A stretch of DNA of 64,000 nucleotides from assembly GCA_022819585.1 (NCBI GenBank), contig JAJEGY010000035.1, positions 1 to 64,000 of the forward strand, given 5' to 3'. This stretch comes from Dehalococcoidia bacterium (lineage in GTDB: Bacteria > Chloroflexota > Dehalococcoidia > Lucifugimonadales > Lucifugimonadaceae). The notes beneath the pieces are model-generated. The model did no database searches. It had not been told where the DNA came from and saw only the letters and a list, made by a program, of their open reading frames with translations. This document shows positions 45,603-57,708 of this stretch, piece by piece (positions within the stretch are counted from its first letter, which is position 1; each line of letters starts with the position of its first letter). Both the position numbers and the translations under genes were made by a program.

Positions 45603-48600
45603 TCAGTCGCGCGTCCTGCTCGAAGGCATGTCGTAGCGCAACACCTCGTACTCATCGTCGTCCGGAGATTGCGTCGGCAGTTGATCGTCGTCATCGTCCG
45701 AAGAATCGTCGTCATCGCCTTCCGGTCCTTCATCCGCGGCCCCGGTTTCTTCTTCGGGTTCTGACGGGCCGATGTTAGACCGGTAGATCATCGCACCTGC
45801 ACCGATCACCACCGCCACGATAATCGTCACGATGATCGCCAAGATCCAAGCGTTGGTGCCAGCGTCTTGCTCTTCCTCAACAGGCGGTGTTGGGGTAGGC
45901 GGTACCGGCGTCGGTGTGTCAGTCGGCACTGCGGTCGGAACTGGCGTATCTGTCGGAGCAGGCGTCGGCGTCTTAGTAGGTTCAGGAGTCGCCGTAGGCG
46001 TCGAAGTGCTGGTCGGCACTGGCGTGTTGGTCGCCGTCGCGGTTGGCGCTGGAGTATCCGTCGGAACTGGAGTAGGCGTGTGTGTAGCCGTTGGTTCGGG
46101 AGTTGCTGTGTTAGTCGGTGTTGGGGTAGGAGTATCCGTCGGAGCCGGCGTGAACGTCGCAGTAGGCATCGGCGTCTCAGTCGGCGTCGGAGTTTCTGTA
46201 GGCGGCAACACAACTGGTGTCGGCGACGGCGGAGGCGCAAACGTAGCAGTAGGCTCCGGGGTAGCAGTAGGCACTGCTACTGTCGGCGTCGGAGTCGGCG
46301 TCTCAGTCGGCGGAATCGGCGTAGCCGTCGGCTGCAACGCTTCAGGCAGCACCAAGAAGATCAGCCCATCAAAAGTCGCAGCCCTCGCGCATACCTGTCC
46401 CGGCGAGCCAATTGCCGCGTCGGGCGCTTCTCGCGTCGGCGAATTCAGCAACTGCTGGACTCCATCGTCAAGCAGTAACATGATCTCAACATCATCAAGG
46501 AATGCGTGCGTGACAGTCGGTGGTACGGGCAAACAAACCTCTGCATGAGGCGTAAAGGCGATGTCCTGGATGGGTAGCGCATCAGCAGAAACGTACGCCA
46601 CCTCATACCACTTGCCGATAGTGTCGAAACGCCGGACATCGGACTGCAATATCGAGGCCTCAGAACCTTCTACCAACCGTACCCCGATCCAATCTCGGAC
46701 CGGTATCGTCAAAGGTGACACGTTAAACGAGGCTCTGGGCATGCCCTCGATCTCATATCTGCCGCCATGGTTATAGGTGGCTGTTGCATATCTGTCGCCT
46801 CGGTAAACGATCCCCTCAGGCGCCACCTGCCCACCTGAAGAAATCACCACCTCTTGGTCCTCGCCCAAAACTCGCACCGGAATCCGTTTCCGCACCTCAA
46901 CCGCGCCGCCAGGAATGGCCTGGGTTATCGATACTCGGATGGCAAAGTCACCTACTCGATGTGGGGCTGTGTATAGCGTGGATCGCGCGACGGAGTTGGC
47001 AATGTCGCCGATCGAAGCCGTCCAGCGGATCGACACATCGTCCCGATCCGCCAAAGAATTATCAAGCGCCCCATCGATGTTGAACATGTTGATGCCAACA
47101 AAAACGTCCTGCCCCTTCCGAAGGTTGATGTAATCCTGATACGGCACGACATCACCCAACGCAGCACCCTCGCGCGGATTCACGATAGGCAGAATCGTCG
47201 GTGCCTCGTCCGACGGCGTAACTACCGTCTCAGGCGACCAAGGCCCTGTTTGCCCAATCAAGTTACGCCCCCGGATACGGAATGCGTATCGCGCTTCAGG
47301 ATCGTCAATCTCGACCACACGCGGCGACGAGGCATTCTCGTCCTTAGGCTCCAAACCGTATCTCTCATCCTCCCGCCGCCAGTCCAAGTCGTATTTGAAA
47401 TCAGTGAAGTTGTCCCACAAAACCACGACCTGCTCGTGACCCACAGCGACCGCTGGAGCTATCGGCGCAGCAGCCGGAACATCGATCTCGATTGCATTCG
47501 TTACCGATACTACGACTTCAGTTTCATCCGTAAGGCCGCAAAGGTCCTGAACGATGACGTTCAGCGTGTACGCGGCAACCGATTCGTAGTCGAGCTGCTC
47601 TGTAGTAGTAATCTCACCGCTCGTCTCATTGATCCGGAACGGGGCATTCTCTGGATCAGTCACCCCAATCAAGTATCGGAGTTGAGAGTAATCATCCGGA
47701 TCATCAGCCGTCAGCGTCCCCACACTCAAATCCGCAGCCTGTTCTTCACGAACTTCAAATCTGTAACTCGCCCGCCGGAACGATGGCGGGTTGTTGGACC
47801 GCGTCTCGTCAATCGAAGGGACTACGACGTACTCAACAGACCACTTCGATTGTTCACCTGTCTCTTTGTCCACCGCCCTTATGTGGAACACCCACTCAAC
47901 ACCGTTTGTCAGACTTTCGATGATCCGTCGATCGCCGTCGATGCCTATCGCATTCCGAGATTCCACCACGCTGTAGTTCGGGTTTGAAAGTTGCCGCCAC
48001 TGGATGTCGTATTTCGCAGTGTTAATCTGATCCCAGACCAAAAACGCCTGACCATTCCCACCACAGACTTGCCTCACATTAGGAATGTCAGGCCCTGCAA
48101 CATCCTCGACTCTGACCTCGAGTTCGTGCCGAATCGACGCCCCACCCAAGTCCGTCGCACCGACGTTTATCGTGTATTCCTCTATCGATTCGAAATCCAG
48201 CAACTCGTAAACATAGACGTCACCTGTTTCAGCATTGATCGCAAATGGACCCCGCACCGGGGTTAAAAGCTCATAATTGACTACATCATTCGTGTCCCCA
48301 GCAGTCGCCTCGAACCTCGCAATGGCACCGGGGTAAATCCGGTTCTCCTTAAGCGTTACCAAATTCTCCGTAACTCGCCAAGTAGGAGTGTCGTTGCTCG
48401 AACTCACCAGTGCTCTAGGCTCTTCAGACACGACTTCCGTCCACGCACTCCAAATATTCGACGACGCCGTCGATTCATGCGGAGCCATACCACGCATCCT
48501 CACCTCATACTCTGTACCATTCGCCAGACCCGTGATCTCGAAACGATAAACCCCAGGGTCCTGCACTAAATTCCACCGAGTCGCGACCCCCTCCGCAGAT

Positions 48601-48857
48601 CGCCATTGCAGCTCATAGGTATGCTCAGGATCTGGACGCCAAGACACGTACAGCTTTCCATTACCCGGAACTACCGTGAAGTACGAAGGTGTATGGGAAT
48701 GATCTGCCCGTACCGGAACTGAGTCGCTTACTACCAGCAACGCCACGGCATTGGCAGCTGCGAACAACATAAAAGCGATCGTCGAAAGCGCAGTCAGGTG
48801 TCTGATCCGAACGCCCGCGGATGCACTCCAATTTCGATTAAGCAACACGTATTTCAT
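45603..48857 (-). CDS. Giant surface protein: FN3 and cadherin-like repeats, Pro/Thr stalk, C-terminal membrane anchor
   Basis: 1084 aa. Signal peptide near residues 20-52 ('[24 protein letters not shown]'), then alternating fibronectin-III ('[29 protein letters not shown]', '[14 protein letters not shown]') and cadherin-like units ('[37 protein letters not shown]', '[37 protein letters not shown]'). Then about 130 residues of TPTATPEPT stalk, one membrane helix ('[23 protein letters not shown]') and an acidic tail ([12 protein letters not shown]). It is anchored at its C-terminus with the repeats outside. Paralogue of the next gene. Probable adhesion or cell-contact role, by architecture only. 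Confidence 0.85.
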   Translation of the reverse strand: MKYVLLNRNWSASAGVRIRHLTALSTIAFMLFAAANAVALLVVSDSVPVRADHSHTPSYFTVVPGNGKLYVSWRPDPEHTYELQWRSAEGVATRWNLVQDPGVYRFEITGLANGTEYEVRMRGMAPHESTASSNIWSAWTEVVSEEPRALVSSSNDTPTWRVTENLVTLKENRIYPGAIARFEATAGDTNDVVNYELLTPVRGPFAINAETGDVYVYELLDFESIEEYTINVGATDLGGASIRHELEVRVEDVAGPDIPNVRQVCGGNGQAFLVWDQINTAKYDIQWRQLSNPNYSVVESRNAIGIDGDRRIIESLTNGVEWVFHIRAVDKETGEQSKWSVEYVVVPSIDETRSNNPPSFRRASYRFEVREEQAADLSVGTLTADDPDDYSQLRYLIGVTDPENAPFRINETSGEITTTEQLDYESVAAYTLNVIVQDLCGLTDETEVVVSVTNAIEIDVPAAAPIAPAVAVGHEQVVVLWDNFTDFKYDLDWRREDERYGLEPKDENASSPRVVEIDDPEARYAFRIRGRNLIGQTGPWSPETVVTPSDEAPTILPIVNPREGAALGDVVPYQDYINLRKGQDVFVGINMFNIDGALDNSLADRDDVSIRWTASIGDIANSVARSTLYTAPHRVGDFAIRVSITQAIPGGAVEVRKRIPVRVLGEDQEVVISSGGQVAPEGIVYRGDRYATATYNHGGRYEIEGMPRASFNVSPLTIPVRDWIGVRLVEGSEASILQSDVRRFDTIGKWYEVAYVSADALPIQDIAFTPHAEVCLPVPPTVTHAFLDDVEIMLLLDDGVQQLLNSPTREAPDAAIGSPGQVCARAATFDGLIFLVLPEALQPTATPIPPTETPTPTPTVAVPTATPEPTATFAPPPSPTPVVLPPTETPTPTETPMPTATFTPAPTDTPTPTPTNTATPEPTATHTPTPVPTDTPAPTATATNTPVPTSTSTPTATPEPTKTPTPAPTDTPVPTAVPTDTPTPVPPTPTPPVEEEQDAGTNAWILAIIVTIIVAVVIGAGAMIYRSNIGPSEPEEETGAADEGPEGDDDDSSDDDDDQLPTQSPDDDEYEVLRYDMPSSRTRD

Positions 48858-48972
48858 CAGGCGTCAAACAGGATTCCGCCGTAAGGTCCAACTCGATGGC
48901 GTAAACATAGCAAAATGGCATCCCAACAATCAGCGGTTTACTACGCGCCCAAATCGGCAATTCCAAAATACG

Positions 48973-51900
48973 CTACCTGTCGAACCGCAGATCGTCCCGC
49001 GAACCCTCTTCTTCCGTCTCATCCTGCGTATCGGCAACAGGCAGTTCAACGGGTGAAGATTCCTCTGCCACATCATCATCATCGGCGTTGTCTGCAGGAC
49101 TACGAGATCGGTCTCGTCGATCATCCTGTGCTCGGCGCAGAGCCTGCCCCAAGAAGAATGCGACTATAACCGCACCTAAGACCACGGCCACAACGATCAC
49201 CAGGAGCAATGTAACGTTCAGACCTGCTTCATCTTCATCCTCTGGCTCGACAATAGGTTCAGGCGTCGCAGTCGGCTCGATCTCGCGCTCAACCCCTGCA
49301 GGCGGTACGGGAGTATCAGTAGGTGTCGCAGTTGGAACCGGAGTATCGGAGGGCACCGAAGTCGCAGTAGGAGCCTCCGTCGGTACCGCAGTTGACGTTG
49401 GCGTGTGTGCAGGCACGGACCTCTCGGACGGGATAGGTGTATCAGTGGGAACTGGTGTAAACGTCGCAGTCGGTTCAGGAGTCGAAGTTGCTGTCGGAGT
49501 CGACGTCGGCGTAAATGTAGCCGTCGGGGGCACTGGGGTCGCCGTTGGCGTCTCTGTCGCTGGCGGCATCGCCGGCGCAGTGTTAACCATAACCACTACT
49601 TCCGGTGTCGGTGTAGCCACAGGAGTCTCTGTTGCAACCGGTGTCGGCGTGGGCGTAAAAGTCGCAGTCGCAGGTACCGGAGTCGCAGTCGCTGGCACTG
49701 GCGTATGAGTCGGTGCAGGCGTGGCCGTCGGTTCTGGAACATCCTCCTCCGCGATCACCAAGAAGATCTGACCATCGAACAGTTCCGAGTGACCACACAC
49801 CAACGCCGGATCGTTGAAATCCGGATTCGGCTGGAACCGCACCGGTAGATTAAGCAGTGTCTGCGCATTCGACGGCGAAATTCTCATCACATGGATCGAC
49901 TCGAGCGCCACTACCCACTCATCCGGCACCGGCAGACACAACGCCGCACTGTTCGTGAACGACATGTTGATGATCGGCGACCCGCTCCGCGCCACGAAAT
50001 CCGCCACAAAGACATCCCCCATGGCCACATAACCCGGCACTTGCCACTCGATCGTAGACGCAGCATCGCCCGGTGCAATATGCATTCCGACCCACTCATA
50101 ACTAGGTATCGACCTCTCGCGCACCCTGAACAACGCCTTGGTAGCTTGTGGTGGTCGATACTCCTTTGGTTGGAAATACGAAATCACTCCGTACGTCACG
50201 CCGTTCAACTCGATCTCCTCAGGGATATCTTCGGCCGACCTGTACGGCTTGACCAGTCGATTGTCCCCGATCACGTGCACCACCATCTCAGTTTTGAACT
50301 CCACCAATCCGCCTGGCACTTGCTGCTTCACCAATACCGAGATGTCGTACACACCTTCGTTATCCGGCGCGGTATATGTCACGACACGGGCGTTCTCGTC
50401 CGAAATATCCCCATCCTCTATCCGCCAAGAAACGTGCACATCATCCCGTTCATACAACGAGTTGTCCAATCGCCCATTGATATTGAACAACTCAATCCCC
50501 AACCGCGTCGGCTGCTCGCGCCGCAGGGTTATCCCATCCAAATAACTCTTCACGCCACCAAGCAACTGTCCCTGACGCGGCACATCCACCGTCGCGATCC
50601 TCGGCTCAGCCGCAGTCGAATCCACAATCGTCTCCTCAGACCAATCCCCGACATCCCCTAACCGGTTCACCCGGCGCAACCTGAAAGCATACGCACTATT
50701 CCCATCCGGCAGGTCCACAACCCGAGGCATCGCAGCATCAGTGTCCCGCGGGCGCGACAGGTAATCCCCATTGATCCGTCGCCAATCGAGGTCGTACCGG
50801 TCCTCATAATTCGTCGGCCACAACACAATAACCTGTTCATGCAGAGGAATGATCGCTGGAGCATTCGGAACCAACGGCACAGAATCGACATTTGGATCGT
50901 CCAGCACCGTCACCACAACCTCGGTATAGTCTCTCGACCCGCAAAGATCCGCCGCTTTGAGCAGCAATTCATAACTCTCCTGCGTCTCGAAATCCAACCG
51001 ACCAGTAGTTGTCAAAGCTCCCGTAAATGGATGAATATCGAATGGCGCATCCTCAGGCGTCGTCTCCTCAACGCTGTAACGCAACGACGAGAACCTGTCA
51101 TCATCATCCGCCAACACAAACCCAATGTGTACGCCACCAGCCTGCTCCTCTAACACATCAAACTCGAACATCTCCTTGCGGAACACTGGCGGGTTGTTGT
51201 CCTGACCACCGACAAAAACCGCCTCTTGTGCCGACCACTTGCTCTGCTCCCCTATCACCTTGTCTATTGCTCGCACCTGAAACACCCAAGCGGTGTTGTT
51301 CGGCAGATTCAACCCGCCATCTTCATCTACCGACGCATCCCGCCATTTGCTTCCCGTCGAACCAGCACTCGCAGACCGGTACTGCAGTTCGTAGTCATAC
51401 TTGGCATTGTCTCGATTCCATGTGACAGTCACGCCATCCGCAGTCGAGCAGACCCGATGGAAGATCGGCTCTGGCGGGCCCGGCACATCGATAACGTTGA
51501 CACGAATCTCATCCTCGTCCTCCTCTCCCGCAAGGTCCGTGACTCGGACCACCAGCGTGTAGTCTTCTTGAGCCTCATAATCCAGCTTCCCATACAGATA
51601 TATCTCGCCATCCCTGACGTTGATCGCAAACGGAAAGACATCTGGAACCGGCGACGGTGGAACGATCTCGTAACGCAACTCATCGAGACGATCAGGATCC
51701 GCCGCTTCAATCGTCGCGATAGGATCGTCATAGTTCTGGTTCTCGGAAAGCGAGATCCGGCGAGGCACATCAGTGAACCGCGGAGCGCGGTTGGGGTCAA
51801 TCGGATCATCTGGCGCCGCTACATATCCTCCCGTCGGACTGCTAACGCCCCCGTCCAGTCGACTCCTGACACGCACCTCATATCGGGTGTCGTTAACCAG

Positions 51901-52902
51901 ACTCCGTATTTCGTGGTACCCGGCGTCCACGTTTCGCCAGTTCGCGTCGGTCTCCCAGTCAGCGGGGAGGTTATTCCGGTTTGCATATGCCAATTGGTAC
52001 TCATGCTTTGGACACGGCCGCCAACTCACATGCAGCCGTTGATTGCCTGGCACCACCACGAAATCCTGTGGAACTACCACGCGATCTGCGGGACACTTAG
52101 ACGTCGGGCGCCCGTCCACCGGGACACTCCACTCGCTCATATAAGGCTCACGGTTCGGCTTGATAACCGGCGCCTGGTTCCTAAACACCGAACGCAATTG
52201 AACGTCATACTGTGAACCGTTGCTCAAATCCTCAATCGCATACGATTCGCTGGTCCCCACATCGACATAATCCACCCAATCCCGCGCTGTGTTGTCCACA
52301 ACCTCTCGCCAACGAATATGATTTCTCATCCCATCGCAACTGTTCCACGAAACCAGCAACCGCGAATCACCACCCAAAACCCGGATATCAATGGGCGTCT
52401 CCGGCAAATCCCCGCACCGACGCGGCGTCCCAAAGTAGTCGTCGCTCCAACTCCCCTCGTCAAACACGTTGTCACGCACATGGACTGGTCGGATCTGGAC
52501 TATATATCTTTCGTTGTTAGTCAACTGCGTGATGTCGTAAAAACCAGAGGAGCCAGCACTTGAGGTCGTCGGCCAGTTGAATGGATTTTCCGGTTGTTCC
52601 GACCGCGACCGCCACCGTATGTCATACCGATGATCAGGACAAACATCCCACGTCACCAGAATCCCACCGTCGTGATCCCAAAGCTGCACATTCCGCGGCT
52701 CCAATGGCTCGCTATCCGGGTTGGCGCACGCCGTACCGCCGCTCTGTCCCAATACCCGATCCTCCGACTGTACCGCCGCCGCCACGATGCTCAACGCCAT
52801 CAACCCTGACACCACCGCCAAAGCCGCAATCATTCTCGATAAACGACCGAGTTTCGCGCCGAAATAACCATCTCTGACTCGGTCTATGTGGCTCGACCAC
52901 AT
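48973..52902 (-). CDS. Giant surface protein, paralogue of the 45603-48857 product
   Basis: 1309 aa with the same plan: N-terminal signal ('[22 protein letters not shown]'), several FN3 units ('VRLRSVF', '[20 protein letters not shown]'), cadherin-like units ('[39 protein letters not shown]', '[38 protein letters not shown]'), a long Pro/Thr stalk, membrane helix '[23 protein letters not shown]' and an acidic tail. Blocks of 60-100 residues align almost colinearly with the downstream protein ('EEQA...LxADD', 'HEQVIVLW', 'YDLDWRR'), so the pair arose by tandem duplication. Start could be 52902 or the Met at 52833. Confidence 0.85.
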   Translation of the reverse strand: MWSSHIDRVRDGYFGAKLGRLSRMIAALAVVSGLMALSIVAAAVQSEDRVLGQSGGTACANPDSEPLEPRNVQLWDHDGGILVTWDVCPDHRYDIRWRSRSEQPENPFNWPTTSSAGSSGFYDITQLTNNERYIVQIRPVHVRDNVFDEGSWSDDYFGTPRRCGDLPETPIDIRVLGGDSRLLVSWNSCDGMRNHIRWREVVDNTARDWVDYVDVGTSESYAIEDLSNGSQYDVQLRSVFRNQAPVIKPNREPYMSEWSVPVDGRPTSKCPADRVVVPQDFVVVPGNQRLHVSWRPCPKHEYQLAYANRNNLPADWETDANWRNVDAGYHEIRSLVNDTRYEVRVRSRLDGGVSSPTGGYVAAPDDPIDPNRAPRFTDVPRRISLSENQNYDDPIATIEAADPDRLDELRYEIVPPSPVPDVFPFAINVRDGEIYLYGKLDYEAQEDYTLVVRVTDLAGEEDEDEIRVNVIDVPGPPEPIFHRVCSTADGVTVTWNRDNAKYDYELQYRSASAGSTGSKWRDASVDEDGGLNLPNNTAWVFQVRAIDKVIGEQSKWSAQEAVFVGGQDNNPPVFRKEMFEFDVLEEQAGGVHIGFVLADDDDRFSSLRYSVEETTPEDAPFDIHPFTGALTTTGRLDFETQESYELLLKAADLCGSRDYTEVVVTVLDDPNVDSVPLVPNAPAIIPLHEQVIVLWPTNYEDRYDLDWRRINGDYLSRPRDTDAAMPRVVDLPDGNSAYAFRLRRVNRLGDVGDWSEETIVDSTAAEPRIATVDVPRQGQLLGGVKSYLDGITLRREQPTRLGIELFNINGRLDNSLYERDDVHVSWRIEDGDISDENARVVTYTAPDNEGVYDISVLVKQQVPGGLVEFKTEMVVHVIGDNRLVKPYRSAEDIPEEIELNGVTYGVISYFQPKEYRPPQATKALFRVRERSIPSYEWVGMHIAPGDAASTIEWQVPGYVAMGDVFVADFVARSGSPIINMSFTNSAALCLPVPDEWVVALESIHVMRISPSNAQTLLNLPVRFQPNPDFNDPALVCGHSELFDGQIFLVIAEEDVPEPTATPAPTHTPVPATATPVPATATFTPTPTPVATETPVATPTPEVVVMVNTAPAMPPATETPTATPVPPTATFTPTSTPTATSTPEPTATFTPVPTDTPIPSERSVPAHTPTSTAVPTEAPTATSVPSDTPVPTATPTDTPVPPAGVEREIEPTATPEPIVEPEDEDEAGLNVTLLLVIVVAVVLGAVIVAFFLGQALRRAQDDRRDRSRSPADNADDDDVAEESSPVELPVADTQDETEEEGSRDDLRFDR

Positions 52903-53027
52903 CGATAAATCGAACTCTGATTGAAGGGGATTTTGCGTCGCGTCACTATCTCCCAGCCCACTTCAAAGGCTGGTTTTGCCGATAACATAACAAAGCAAAA
53001 CCAGCAAAATCCTTGAGTTGATATGCG

Positions 53028-53522
53028 ATGAAACTGCTAATTCTCAGACACGGAAAGGCCTACGACCCAGATCCAAGACGTTGGCCTGATGATAGTGAGC
53101 GCCCACTCACCGACGATGGCAAGAAACGTCTAGCCAAATCCGTCCCTGCCATCAAGGCCTTGGCACCCAAAAACGTACGCGTCATCTCCAGCCCATACAC
53201 CAGAGCCCTCCAGACCGCACTGATCGTCTGCCAAAAAGCCGGATGGGATGAACCCGAAATCGACGACCGTCTCTCCGCTCACCACGGACCCGAAGAAGCC
53301 CTCGAACTCCTTCAATCCCTGCCCGTCTCCGGCAACTACATCATCGTCGGACACGACCCCACATTCTCCTACCTTCCCGGATACCTCATCGGCGCAAACC
53401 GCCTAGGAGCCACCACCCTCAAAACCGGCGCCGTCGCACGCATCGATACAGGAATGGCAACACCAGCCCAAGGCACCGGCACCCTCATCGCCCTCATCCA
53501 ACCTAAGATCTTGGCTCGTTAA
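53028..53522 (+). CDS. sixA: Phosphohistidine phosphatase SixA
   Basis: 164-aa small histidine-phosphatase. The catalytic motif 'LILRHGKAYDPDP' is at the N-terminus; 'RPLTDDGKKRL', 'VISSPYTRALQTALIV' and 'IIVGHDPTFSYLPGYL' (second His) complete the family pattern. SixA removes phosphate from histidine of phosphotransfer proteins. Its 3' end overlaps the convergent small coil gene by four bases. Confidence 0.92.
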   Translation: MKLLILRHGKAYDPDPRRWPDDSERPLTDDGKKRLAKSVPAIKALAPKNVRVISSPYTRALQTALIVCQKAGWDEPEIDDRLSAHHGPEEALELLQSLPVSGNYIIVGHDPTFSYLPGYLIGANRLGATTLKTGAVARIDTGMATPAQGTGTLIALIQPKILAR

Positions 53523-53749
53523 CTGGCGAAAACGATCCCGATCAGCGCCAGAACGATAGCGATCCCACTCCCACCGGCCACACCTATCAACACATTTAAC
53601 TTAGCCTCGAACTTCATGTCCATAGTGTCGAGCCGCCGATTCATGCCATTCAGACGCGTATTCATCTCCCCACGCAAAGACTCAACTGACCCTGTCAAAT
53701 CCCCAAGTCGCTGGTCCACCTGTTCGTAGGTACCTTCGAGTTTGCTCAA
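53519..53749 (-). CDS. Small coiled-coil protein with a C-terminal membrane helix
   Basis: 76 aa: 'MSKLEGTYEQVDQRLGDLTGSVESLRGEMNTRLNGMNRRLDTMDMKFEAK' forms a coil, then the helix 'LNVLIGVAGGSGIAIVLALIGIVFA'. Same layout as the protein at 38156-38347. The function is unknown. Confidence 0.65.
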   Translation of the reverse strand: MSKLEGTYEQVDQRLGDLTGSVESLRGEMNTRLNGMNRRLDTMDMKFEAKLNVLIGVAGGSGIAIVLALIGIVFAS

Positions 53750-53841
53750 TCACTCCGGGCTGGTCGTCACTGAATACTCCTTGTAACCTTAGCTATTCGT
53801 CCATTATCACTCATGATAGTACATAACTTCTAGCGCGGCGT

Positions 53842-55104
53842 CTAAGATGTCAGTCTCTTCATCGGTAAAATCAGCGCCAACGCTGCACCTAGCACCGCTA
53901 TCGTACCGCAGTACCAGACGATCCCCTCAAACCCGCTAGTCTCATAGATCTTGCCCGCAACGATCGGAGACAACGAACCCACGACCGATCCTCCGGCAAA
54001 TATCAACGCAGTAGCCGATCCTTCCGAACCCCGTTCTACTTGGTCCATCGTCGCTGCCGTGACAATCGGCATCACCGAAAAGAAGAACAGCCCCAGCGAC
54101 GCCATCAGGATCGTAAACCCGACACCTCGATCTATCCACAAAAACGCAAACACCATCGCCGCCATCGAAGCCATCGCCGCAAATATCACAGGCTTTCTGC
54201 CCACACGGTCCGAAAGCCACCCCATCGCCGGCGTCGATACGATCCCCGCAAGCGTCAGCAACGAAACATGCCACCCGATCGTGAAGTCCGAAAGCTCCAG
54301 CGTCTCCTTCATATACAGCACGATGAACGCCTGAAACGACATATGTATCGCCGACCTGAACGCTCCGAGGAACACCAGACCCAATACCCGGACATTCGAC
54401 ACCAACCGCCAAGCCGACTGCATGTACTCCCCGAAATCGAGATTTCTCGATGCCTCCGATCCCGCCGTCTTGAAACGCCACATCACCACTATCGCCGTCA
54501 AAAACATCGGCACCGAAACCCCAATCCCGACCCATCGCCAATCAAACCCCGAAAACTCGAAGCTGCCGATCGCTCCACCCAGCAGGAACCCGATAATCAC
54601 CGGACTCGTCGTATTCCCGATCTGCGCGCCCGTCAGATGCGCCGCCATCGCTACTCCACGACGCCTCGGATAGCGCGCCGCCAGCGTCCCGAACGCCGGA
54701 GCATGCCACATGCTCGTACCAAACCCGATGATCGCCACTGCAAAACCGATCAGCCACACCCACGGGCTTATACCGATCAAAAAGTATCCCGCCCCCACCA
54801 TCAACATGCTGATCGTCAACAACCAAGCGATACGCTTCCTGTACATATCCGCCAGCATCCCCGCCGGCACATTCGCCACACCCGACGCTATCGAACTGAT
54901 CGCAAAAATCGTCCCATACGCAACATCCCCCAATCCGAACGTCGCACGGATCGAAGGCATCATCAACAACAACGCACCCTGCCCGAAATGCTTGATCCCG
55001 TGCCCAGCCGAAAGACCGTACATCAACCCTGAAGACCTATCATCCTGAATCTCTTCAGCAGTAGATCTTCGCCCCTCAACAGAGACACTGCCACTAGCAG
55101 ACAT
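53842..55104 (-). CDS. Major facilitator superfamily transporter
   Basis: 420 aa from ATG 55104 (MSASGSVSVEG); the track start adds eight residues. Twelve membrane segments are apparent, with the MFS loop 'GMLADMYRKRIAW' and a second 'GWLSDRVGRKPVIFAA' between helices 8 and 9. The substrate cannot be read from sequence. It lies on the C-rich side of the composition switch at about 55.15 kb. Confidence 0.92.
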   Translation of the reverse strand: MSASGSVSVEGRRSTAEEIQDDRSSGLMYGLSAGHGIKHFGQGALLLMMPSIRATFGLGDVAYGTIFAISSIASGVANVPAGMLADMYRKRIAWLLTISMLMVGAGYFLIGISPWVWLIGFAVAIIGFGTSMWHAPAFGTLAARYPRRRGVAMAAHLTGAQIGNTTSPVIIGFLLGGAIGSFEFSGFDWRWVGIGVSVPMFLTAIVVMWRFKTAGSEASRNLDFGEYMQSAWRLVSNVRVLGLVFLGAFRSAIHMSFQAFIVLYMKETLELSDFTIGWHVSLLTLAGIVSTPAMGWLSDRVGRKPVIFAAMASMAAMVFAFLWIDRGVGFTILMASLGLFFFSVMPIVTAATMDQVERGSEGSATALIFAGGSVVGSLSPIVAGKIYETSGFEGIVWYCGTIAVLGAALALILPMKRLTS

Positions 55105-55223
55105 GATGAAACGCAAGTTTAGCAACAAAAACCAGACGCAGACGGAGCCCCGTCTTCCTCCTTCATGGATACATTTGCAAAGAAGGAAGTGGTGATCGGT
55201 TTCGGGCTATCTCTTACTCGATG

Positions 55224-56618
55224 TCATTCGATTCCTCGGTCATTCAGAAGATCGAGGAAGTCGTTGTAGTTGGAGATTGTTTGGAGGGTTTTTACTAGTT
55301 GACCGGCATTGGTGGTCTGCTGTCGGAGTTGATAGATTTGTCGAGCTAGGGGGCTTGTTGAGGATGGGCTGTCGGCGTATGTTCCGTGGAATGCAAAGTA
55401 TGCTTGGTTGATTTTGCGGATGTTGTGTCCGTTTTCGACTAGTGTTTGGCGTCGCGACTCCATGTAGATCTCGGCTTCGTCGATCTTGCCGCCGGATAAG
55501 AGTTCCTCAGCCTCGTGCCGGGTTTCGTGCAGGAACTCTTGAGGGTCGAAGGTCTCTTCTTTGCCGGGGTCGTCTTTCTCGTGGTCGGGGATGTACGGGG
55601 GTTCCAGAGTTGGGACGTTTTCACCGGTGAGTTGGTTGTAGACGGTGCGTCCGACTTCTTTTCCGAAGAGATTCGCCAATGTCTCGTTGAGGGATGTCAT
55701 GTCGCCGTTCGACCAATAGGCGCGTCCTAAGGGGTGGAATATGAGGTAGGCGTGGAGCCATTCGTGGGCAGAGACCTCCAGCAAAGACTGCAAGGAGTAG
55801 TCGGAAGGAACCAGATTCGGGTACGATGCGAGGCCCCCGGTTGGTAAAACTACGGCGGAGAGATCTGCCCTTTCGAGGACTTCGGTCTCCATGTGGAGCT
55901 TGTCTTGCTCTGTGAGGTCTGGTTGGAGGAGGCGGACGGAGTCGCGTTCGATCTTGTCGCGTGGAGATGTGACGAGGATGTGCGGCGTGTCGTCGATGCG
56001 GAAATCGACGGGTGGCCAGATGAATTCGCCGTCTTGGTGGAGCCCGAGTTTGATGAGTTCTGTGGAGATTGCGGATTCTAGGAGTTCTTCGACGGCATCA
56101 CGGATCTGGTTGCGTTCGGCGATGAGATTGTCGATATGGGTCTGATGTATAGAGACGGCGATTTGGTCGTTTTGGGCTAGAGCCAGTTTGAGACCGTCGC
56201 GTGCTTTTCTGAGTTCACGGGCTAAATCTGGGTGGCGGTCTAGGTGAGCGTTGCGTGTCTGGTTGTCGATCTCAACCCATGGGAGAGACGAGTAGATGCG
56301 GTGCGCCCATTTTGCGGGTAGATTCACGATCTCGAATGAGGTGAGGTTGTATCCGAATCCTGCGGTGGCGATCTCTTCAGGTTCGAGGAGTCGTCGGTCG
56401 CCGGGCTGCATGATGATGACGACGAATCCGAGTGCGAAGAGGATAGATATAGGTATTTGGTATGTGAGTCGGATGCAGGTTCTGCGGATGCGGCCGCGCC
56501 GCGCTTGGCGCTGTCGGCGTCGGCGGACAATCTCGTGGTAGCCGCGCCCGCTGCGCGATCTGATGTCACGCAGTCGGCGAAGGGTCAGCCAGCGGGTTGG
56601 GTTGCGGAACGGGGACAT
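55224..56618 (-). CDS. Membrane-anchored zinc metallopeptidase candidate (HExxH)
   Basis: 464 aa. Very basic N-terminus, one membrane helix 'LTYQIPISILFALGFVVIIM', then an external part. Zinc site: 'EVSAHEWLHAYLIFHPLG' with His285, Glu286 and His289, and 'TSLNETLANLFGKEVG' with Glu312 as third ligand. The call is by motif; I do not assign a named peptidase family. The + strand turns G/T-rich from here on. Confidence 0.75.
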   Translation of the reverse strand: MSPFRNPTRWLTLRRLRDIRSRSGRGYHEIVRRRRQRQARRGRIRRTCIRLTYQIPISILFALGFVVIIMQPGDRRLLEPEEIATAGFGYNLTSFEIVNLPAKWAHRIYSSLPWVEIDNQTRNAHLDRHPDLARELRKARDGLKLALAQNDQIAVSIHQTHIDNLIAERNQIRDAVEELLESAISTELIKLGLHQDGEFIWPPVDFRIDDTPHILVTSPRDKIERDSVRLLQPDLTEQDKLHMETEVLERADLSAVVLPTGGLASYPNLVPSDYSLQSLLEVSAHEWLHAYLIFHPLGRAYWSNGDMTSLNETLANLFGKEVGRTVYNQLTGENVPTLEPPYIPDHEKDDPGKEETFDPQEFLHETRHEAEELLSGGKIDEAEIYMESRRQTLVENGHNIRKINQAYFAFHGTYADSPSSTSPLARQIYQLRQQTTNAGQLVKTLQTISNYNDFLDLLNDRGIE

Positions 56619-56768
56619 GGTGGAGATTCAAGAATAGGTTTTATTTGCGGGTATTCACAATCATGTATCTGCAGATTAGGCATACATAGTCTCATATTGA
56701 ATCGTCACATGGTGTAACTTAATCTCAAGCGCGGCGTTAAACCCATGTGAAATTGCGGGAGAACCATC

Positions 56769-57620
56769 GTGAGCATAGCAGTAGTAACCGACAGCACCGC
56801 CGACATTCCATCGGATCTCGTGGAAGAGAATGATCTCACCACCGTTCCGGCGTTCGTGAGGTTCGGAAACGAGGAGTTTCGGGACAAAGTGGACATCGCG
56901 ACGGAGGACTTCTACGCTCGGTTGGCGCGTGACAAGGATGTGTTCCCTACTACGTCTCAACCATCCCCCGGGGATTTTAAGACGGTATACGACGGATTGC
57001 TGGAAGAGCACGACGAGATCGTGTCGATCCACATCTCGTCAGCGGTGAGCGGTACGTATGCTTCGGCAGTAGCAGGAGCGGCTCAGGCAGACCCGAGCGG
57101 CGAGAGGATAAAGCACGTCGACTCGCGATCCGCGTCGATGGCTACAGGCTGGCTGGCGCTCGCTGCGCGAAGGGTGATCAATGATGGAGGGAGTCTGACG
57201 GATGCGGTATCGGAGGCACGGAACATGGTGCCTAGGGTGCAGTTCGGTGGGACACCCGAAACGCTGGAGTATTTGAAGCGGGGAGGTAGATTAAAGGGCG
57301 CACAGGCGCTGATGGCGAATATTCTGAATATTCGCCCGGTCTTGGCGATGGTTGATGGCGAGGTGGAGGTGCTGGCCAAGCCTCGGTCCCACCGCAGAGC
57401 CATGTCGAAGTTGATTTCAGCTCTGGTCGAGGATCATTCCCCATTGACAAACTTGGCAGTTCTGCACGCCGATTCGTCGTCAAAAGGCGAGGCTGAAGAT
57501 GTGCTTGAGGATTTGAAATCGCATGTCGCGCCAGGCGGTATGACGATCACCGCGACTATAGGACCGGCGATCGGCGCGCATCTGGGCAACGGAACCGTCG
57601 GGTTGGCGGTTTCGTGGTAG
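56769..57620 (+). CDS. DegV-family protein
   Basis: 283 aa. N-terminus 'MSIAVVTDSTADIPSDLVEENDLTTVPAFVRFGNEEF' is the DegV opening; 'TTSQPSPGDFKTVYDGLLEEHDEIVSIHISSAVSGTYASA' and 'YLKRGGRLKGAQALMANILNIRPVLAM' complete the fatty-acid-binding fold. In Firmicutes, DegV (FakB) binds fatty acids for a FakA kinase; no FakA is in this window. The helicase gene recG follows 88 bases later. Confidence 0.95.
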   Translation: MSIAVVTDSTADIPSDLVEENDLTTVPAFVRFGNEEFRDKVDIATEDFYARLARDKDVFPTTSQPSPGDFKTVYDGLLEEHDEIVSIHISSAVSGTYASAVAGAAQADPSGERIKHVDSRSASMATGWLALAARRVINDGGSLTDAVSEARNMVPRVQFGGTPETLEYLKRGGRLKGAQALMANILNIRPVLAMVDGEVEVLAKPRSHRRAMSKLISALVEDHSPLTNLAVLHADSSSKGEAEDVLEDLKSHVAPGGMTITATIGPAIGAHLGNGTVGLAVSW

Positions 57621-57708
57621 ATTTCTGTCTGCCACTACCGCCTGGGAATGATGAGGTTTTGGCATAAGGTTGTTTACATCGTTGTTGGAGATTCGTTGAT
57701 TTTGATGG

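Noticed and set aside
45832-46548. Gly/Val-repeat ORF resembling a silk-like or PE-PGRS protein
   Set aside because: It is the reverse complement of the Pro/Thr stalk of the surface protein; the same holds for 49088-49708, 30281-30973 and 21078-21791.
54040-55032. 330-aa plus-strand ORF
   Set aside because: Antisense to the MFS transporter; extremely Arg/His/Pro-rich with no domain pattern.
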